DNA from: Archilochus colubris
Lineage: Eukaryota; Chordata; Aves; Apodiformes; Trochilidae
NCBI GenBank assembly: GCA_023079485.1
Contig: CM041092.1
Span: forward strand, 9,251,127 to 9,315,126
Direction of reading: 5' to 3'
DNA: 64,000 nt
Positions 57,801-64,000 of this stretch are shown here, piece by piece. Positions within the stretch are counted from its first letter, which is position 1; every line of letters begins with the position of its first letter. A model generated the notes under the pieces. The model saw only the letters and a program-made list of their open reading frames with translations, made no database searches and was not told where the DNA came from. The position numbers were made by a program, and so were the translations under genes.

Positions 57801-60800
57801 ATTTTCTGACACTTTGGACTTACTGTTGCTGCTCTTCCCGTTTTCTTCAGGTCAACGTCTAGTTCAGGGCAATAGTGTACAAGGCTGAAATCTCTTTAGA
57901 AGAAGTAGTCAGCAGGACAGCACCAAGGCAGCACCTCAGTGCTGCACATCAGGCAGTGACCCTGATGGTCACCAACAGGGTTTGTCTTCTTTTCCTTGCT
58001 GGAGTCGATGGGAAGGCTTCATTATGTTTGGAGCTGGCTGTCAGCATTCCCACAAGATATTCAGCCATTTGGGGTCTCACCAGGAGCTTACAGAGCTGGA
58101 GCTGAACTTCCCTTGTTTGGTTGCATGAGATCAAATTCCAGAGCCTTGTGCACATTCTGACCAAATACTCTCCTTGGAAATGCTCGGGCAGTTCCTGACA
58201 AATGAGCTGGAGCACTGTAACATTTTACCAGGCTGGGCAAGAGGGCAGCTGCCCCTTCAGCTGGAACTTTCCTCTCCAACCTGGTGGGTGATAGCCACGT
58301 GCAAACCCTGTCAGAGCTGTGAAAATACAAACAGGCAAGCTTCAACTGGTTCTGGGGCTCAGGCCCTGAGGAAACCACCTTCCTGGGAGTTCAAGCTAAC
58401 ACATTTGCCTTCTCAGTTCAATAACCCCACCTGTGAGGTAAGATGTCCCCAGCTGAAGGGGCAGTTGCACTGTGGCTCAGCTGCTCACAATCACAGGGCT
58501 GTTCCCTCATCTCCCTGAGGCAGTTCCACCTCATCCATCACCTCCAGCATCCATGGTACAACAGGCTCAGTAACAGCAGCTGCATCTTTTGGGTTTAGTC
58601 TGACTTCTCTTTGCCAAGCATGAACCCTCATCAGGAGATAAAACTGGCTGGTGAGTGAAGGCCCTCGGGACCACAGCCCCAGCTGTTTTCTGTCACCCTT
58701 CCCTGATGGAGGGAGAGCAAAGGGGTGACTTACACCCACCAGGATGGGGAAAGAGGGTGGAAAGCATCAGCTTGAAATACATGGACATCCTTGCAGAAGC
58801 ACTGCTTGTACCTGGACCCCCAGCCAGTGTACCCTCCACAGTCATTGTGCAAACGACAGTGCTAGAAAGTAGAAGCATTAAGCAGGAACACAGTGTTAAA
58901 CCATGAATAAACCAAGAGGAACCCACCCACTCCTGCCAAGTCTCTGCTGGGTGCTGGGGGCACTGGCAGTCCCTCTCCCCTCCCCACCAGAGAAGGACTA
59001 AGAATTCATTTGTGAACCTCCCTCATTCTCCCTCCGTATCTTTTTTTTTTTAATGTGTGCCACATCTGCTTGTTCTCTGTGCTAGTCAGATGATGACATG
59101 AATGACTGAAAACTATCTTCCAAATGTGCATGTCTCGTTTAAACTACTAGGAGGTGTTTAATTATGGCTTAGCTCTGGCACCCGCTGCTTCTGCTGATGC
59201 ATCTTATTTTATAGAAGTGCCTGGGTGAACCCCAGGTGCCCGTGTCCTCCCCTACTCTGCATCACTGGGATCACACAGGGATGTACATAAAGGATATTTA
59301 CAGTGCCCTCCTCCCCTCATGCCCCTCCTCTCTCTAGCAAAACGTATTGCTTAGCATCGTTTATTCTGTGTATTTTTTACCATCACCTTACCAGCTTCTC
59401 TGGTAATAGAGAGGTAACTTGCAACTAGCAGCATCCCTTGAAGAGAATGCAAATAAAAACACTCAGGTGTAGGCAGTAAAAGAGGTAGAAATAACACTCT
59501 GCTTTCACACTGGCCATATATCATCCCTACCCATGTTACTGCCCACAAAGCTTCAGCAGAAGCAGTGTGAAGATTTTTCTCTGGAACAGCAACTGAGGGC
59601 AAAACCCTCAAACCCAGTTGGCATGTGCACAAAACACCACATGAGTGAGCCCAGTGGGTGTCTGCATTAGCAGGTATTGCTTGATGCACCCTTGTTGCCT
59701 ATCCCCATCCGTGCTCTTCAGTGCTCCTTATGCACAGAGCTTTATTTGCCTTAGACTCTGATTTTTCTGCAGGTCACAAGCCCCACTGCTCTAATCTCTC
59801 CACATCACACTGGTTCAACTCAGTCTTGATGTGTTTGTTATCCCTCTAATTTTAGAGTGAGATCAAGGATGAAATTACACCCGATACCCACCATGAAGTA
59901 TAAGCACTGAATGTAGGGGTGGGGGTGGGGTTCTGGTTTGGTTTAGTTTAGTTGGCCAAATACTTATTGGGAATATTTAAAAAAAGCTTTGCCCTGAGAA
60001 TTGCTGATAGCAGATGTTTCTCCACCTGGCACCAGAATTTGAGAATCACCAGGCTCAAAGGACAGCATCAAACCCTTCTTTCCCCCCCCTCCTATCCCCC
60101 TACTCCATGGAATAAGGAACAGGATGAAGTTGGTTTGAATTCAAATTGTTTTACTCAACAGACAATACACACAGACCCCTTCTGAAGGAGGTGAGAGTCC
60201 TGCCAGGGCTTTGTCAGCTCTGTTGGAAGCACAACCTCACCACCTTATCTACACTACTCCCACCCACTTCCCATAGAGGCTAAAATCAGTCCACCCCATG
60301 GAGATCACACCCCTGTGGCCAAGCCTGGATGGTCCAGATTGCACCAAAAAATGCAAATTCACAATGTGGTACTTTGGGCCTGAAAATGCTTTCACTTCTC
60401 TGTTCCAGACACACTCTTCTCATAGGCACTGGAACACTCATAAAGGCAGAGCTGGGCTGCCTGCACCAAAGCATGGCCATGGCTCAGGAATCCCTGAGCA
60501 CAGAGCAAAGCAACTTGTGTTGCTCTCCTGGGCCATGCTTACAGACCCCTGTTTCTCCATGGGATTAAAAAGGGGAGAGCATGAGAAAGCTGGGAAAGCC
60601 CAGAGGTAGATGGCTTCTGTCCCACCGTCCAGAAGGAAGGGAGCAGCAAATGAAGACAAATGCATGGAGGAAACTGAATGCAAAGTCACCACCCCAGGGT
60701 CAGAAAGTCTGAGCCAGGTCCCAGCAGGTTTGGAAAGGTATCCCAAAGGCATGCTCATTCTCTGAGGTATAACTCACTTTGTAGGAAGAGCCAGAGACCC

Positions 60801-63140
60801 AACCTCTGCTGCCCAAGACAGGGGGCAGCCCTGCCCTACTCCATAGCTTCTACAGTTCCCATATGCTTATCCAAGACTCATCACTCCATACAGAATCATC
60901 CCTGCCTGGTGGGTTCAGAGGACAAATGGCACAGGATGAAGACAGAGACCAAGAGCATGGGAAGGCAGCAGAAGACCCATGGCTAAGTTGATGGCAGTGA
61001 GCTGGGAACCCCCATCCCAAGTGATTTTTCACGAACACCAGGGCACAGAGGTCAAAAACAGTCTGTGGTGAAGGAGGTGAGATGAATGACCTAGCCAAAG
61101 AAAGGGTGATATGATTCCCTAGAGACACACAGATCACATTTTATTTCACTTAGAGAGGTGACAATTCCAAATAGCTCTGTGAGTTATGGAGTGCTCTACA
61201 GCAATCCATGCTGTTATCACCAAAACAAAAGTGGTTCCTGTCAGCCAGAAGCCAGGCAGGAGGCAACACCCTGGCAAGAGGCTTCCAGGGAAAGCTGGAG
61301 GAGGAATCCTCCATTGGTCAGAAAAGCAAGAACCACTGGAGACTGCCTGCACACCTCTGCTCTGCTAGCACACTGCAAGTCAATCAGCCTTGGAGTACTA
61401 TCCAGTGATGAATTTTAATCAGTGTTACCACTGGGCCACAGGGACTAGCTGCCAGGGAGTAAGTACAGCCCACTGCTGGTCACCACAAGTGACACCAGAC
61501 CCATGGTGTGGTGGAAAAAGCAGGAAATTCTGATAGACTGCTTCCCTGTGCCAAGCCTGACTCCATCTTTCTGATGATCACTCTACTGGCACAAATAACA
61601 AGTTCACAGATCCAATCAAACCCCAAAAGCCAAATATTACAAAACCACCAGATGAGGAACCAAAAAGAGGAAAAAGAAATTTTTTGTTTGTTTGTTTTTG
61701 TTTTGTTGTTTGTTTTTTTTTTAATTTAAGCCCAGAGTCAATCTAGGAGAGCCCTGTAACAAATATATTACCCAGCTGTACAGTGATCCCAGCACTGGTC
61801 TGCTTAGCTCTGCAGTACCTCTGCCACCTTGCTCTGACATGAATTCCTAATGCAATTGAATCTGATTTCACTTCCCAGGGAACTCATTTGAGTCACTGCC
61901 ACATATCCCACCACTGCCCCACTGCAAGGAGCCCAATCTGAAGCTGGGGGGGAGGCTGATGGCTTTACACCCCCCTGCCAAGGACCTGGCCCTGCCCAGT
62001 GCTGGGCTCTGCCCACGGGGGGTGCTGGGGTGGCTGATGCATGGCAGAAGTCACTGTTGGTGACTCTTAATGAAGTGTGAGTCAGCATCACCACTGTAAA
62101 CCGTGTCCTGAGGAGAACTTAAATATAGAAACTCCTGCCCAGGGTGAAAACAAGGGTAGTCAGGCTGTTGTGAGGGAAGTGAAAGCAAATTCAGACTTGG
62201 AAAGCGTGAATGTTTTCACAGTGGGATTTTTATTTGTGCCCTTCTGAACAAAATTATCATTTTTTTTTCCTTTTTGTGTTCTCAGCTGACAGGAGGGAAA
62301 AACAAAAATATCAACAGGCAGGGTACCCTAACCATACTGTGTTCTCTCCTTTTTATATTTCAAAGTTTTGCTCTCAGTGAACACTATGTTATCCATGCAT
62401 AAAATTGTCGCACCTGGAAAAGCACTAGAACTTGAAGAGACCTCAAAAAGTCCCTCCCCAAAACCAGAGGTTCTGGACAAAGGGGATGACAGGGAAACTA
62501 AGTGAAAGAGATCCATGGAGACAGAGCTTTGAGGTAAATTTCTGCATCTCTCACACACATCCAGTAATGGTGAATTACATGGGGAAAAGGCTGGGGGTTA
62601 TGCTGATGTTTTTTTAACAGACAACCTGAAGTTTTTACAGGCAAGAAAAATATAGTAAAAAGTTCTGAGGCATCCTCACTTTGGGAGGTGGAGCACTATA
62701 ATGAAATCAGTGAGTGTTCAGACCCCTCACGTTCAGCCCCATGGTGCTGTGCTCTGGTGCACCAGGCATGTACAGGCAGGGGCCCTGGAGCTCAGAGATA
62801 CAGAAGTTTCTCATATCCATGAACTTCAAAAGGATCTGAATGTTGGATGACATTAGAAACCCGAGCAGCAGGTCCAAGCTTCCATTTTCTTATCATAGAT
62901 GCAAAAATAATGTGCTCAGACGCATTTGTAGAGGCAATGCCAAAAGGGCACCCAGTGTGGTGGTAACACCTTTTTTGCGTGGTCACTTAGTGGGAATTGG
63001 GCAGCCCTAAGCTACGAAAACAAGGATGATGCTGGGCTTAGCTCCAAGGGCTCCCTTTTGGCAAGACCCCTCTCACCAGCACCCCATCACCCTGTGAGCC
63101 TCCAACCTCCTCCTAACCCCAAAACCCCCACTCCTCAGAG
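57801..63140. other. Intergenic, no gene recognised
   Basis: About 5.3 kb without a supportable gene. A T-rich TTTG repeat lies near 61680. A faint CR1-like phrase (GAACTTGAAGAGACCTCAAA) occurs near 62428-62450 and is too short to call. Confidence 0.35.
61678..61726. repeat. (TTTG)n / T-rich low-complexity tract
   Basis: TTTG units grade into a T run over about 50 bp. Confidence 0.88.
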
Positions 63141-63164
63141 CCTCTAATGCTCTGGATGCTGTCC

Positions 63165-63335
63165 CCTACTTCTCCCTGCGGGGACGCTGAAGAAGTTAGC
63201 CAAGCCGAGCAGATCACCGGAGGTATCACTCTCTGCCCTCCATCCCTCCATGGCCACTCAACTCCCCCTTTCCTCGGCCCAGTTCCCGCAGCCTTTCCCG
63301 GCAGCGCTGCCGTTCCCGGCCGTCGCACGCCCTCT
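63165..63335. promoter_or_regulatory. Short CpG cluster
   Basis: About 13 CpG in 170 bp, including CCCGGCAGCGCTGCCG and CCCGGCCGTCGC, in a CpG-poor neighbourhood. No TATA box or exon is recognised. It may be a small regulatory island. Confidence 0.3.
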
Positions 63336-63604
63336 CTTGGGGAATGACCCTCAAAGCCAGCCTTATCCCCAATGCATTCAGGGGAAAAAAAAAACAACAA
63401 ACCTGTCCAGGGGAAAAAGAGAGCTGGGAATACCCTAACAGGCAAATCTAGCCCTCCCAAAATGGAGCCATCAGAGATGTAGTCACTCTGGTGTGTGGTG
63501 ACAGCATCACCCAGGACACAGAAACACACCAGGCTCCATTTTCAGAGGGCTCCACTACAGACAGGCAGCTGGGTGTGTACAGAACTCTGCAGATACACAG
63601 AGAG

Positions 63605-63623
63605 AAAAAAAAAAAAAAAAAAA
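63605..63623. repeat. Poly(A) run
   Basis: Nineteen consecutive A residues. Confidence 0.95.
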
Positions 63624-63719
63624 GGTGATGGAAAATCGATAGTGCATATGATCCTGAGGAGTCATCTGGCTTGGCTCCTCATCCCACTCCAGCTATGCTG
63701 CAGCCAAATCTGATGGATG

Positions 63720-64000
63720 TCTAATGCACTCTTAGACACCTTCTGTGCTGGACACCCACAGCCTTCCCAAGCAACCTGCTCCCACGCCTCACCATCTGAA
63801 AGCTTCTCTTTCTATCTGACCTTGCTACTGCATCTCAAGGGCCTTACTCTTTCCTATCCAAAATAAGTACAAACAACACATTGCCATTCTTCTCTTGAAC
63901 TTAAGGACCATCCCCTTGTGTGCCTTACACCAGCTTCTGCAGGGTGAGCAGCTCAATCCATCCCTCTTTCCTCCCAGGTTGCATTTTCCAGGTTGCCAAG
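63720..64000 (-). repeat. Possible old CR1 fragment running off the window
   Basis: Phrases such as AACCTGCTCCCACGCCTCACCATCTG, followed by TTCTCTTTCTATCTGACC, resemble the reversed CR1 3' region (CTGCTCCAATGCCTCACCACC). It is strongly diverged and no tail octamer was found. Confidence 0.35.

Noticed and set aside
10007..64000. EN1, C1QL2 or STEAP3 exons expected near MARCO
   Set aside because: No homeodomain, C1q domain or STEAP-type membrane protein sequence was seen in the open frames.
1..64000. CRISPR arrays, prokaryotic operons, tRNA or rRNA genes
   Set aside because: None was recognised. The repeats present are microsatellites, LINE tails and LTR-like sequence of a vertebrate genome.

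Overview
The window reads as vertebrate, almost certainly avian, nuclear DNA. It holds a spliced gene with consensus GT/AG introns, several CR1 LINE fragments with the ATTCTATG-type 3' tail, solo-LTR-like sequence, and a TTCTA microsatellite grown from a CR1 tail. These together suggest a songbird-type genome, but the species cannot be named from the sequence.

Positions 1-10.8 kb carry the 3' majority of one recognisable gene on the + strand: MARCO, the macrophage receptor with collagenous structure. Fourteen exons are visible. They encode the transmembrane segment, a spacer, ten collagen exons giving 77 uninterrupted Gly-X-Y triplets, and two exons for a six-cysteine group A SRCR domain that ends at TGA 10004-10006. 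At least one upstream exon, with the start codon and most of the cytoplasmic tail, lies outside the window or was not found. The introns hold a CR1 copy next to the first visible exon, a CCAT repeat, and an antisense LTR-like element 22 bp downstream of one collagen exon.

From 10.8 to 64 kb I find no second conserved protein-coding gene. In mammals MARCO lies between EN1 and C1QL2/STEAP3, so this is probably the intergenic interval downstream of MARCO. Notable contents are: a CpG-rich block (13.1-13.7 kb) followed by about 530 bp of almost pure polypurine (13.79-14.32 kb); a retroviral-LTR-like block (17.5-18.3 kb); and a compact minus-strand gene candidate (18.77-19.35 kb) with a TATA box, CRE-like sites, a good ATG context and six 12-residue repeats, broken by one in-frame TAG. 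There are also CR1 copies at 19.5, 23.8, 48.2, 50.9 and 53.4 kb, and several AT-rich, homeodomain-motif-rich blocks that look like conserved developmental enhancers (about 27.0-27.8, 36.8-37.5, 49.05-49.6, 51.5-51.7 and 57.4-57.8 kb).

The only pathway-level statement supported is that MARCO makes a trimeric type II scavenger receptor of macrophages. The rest is candidate regulatory DNA, repeats and one possible unrecognised small gene.
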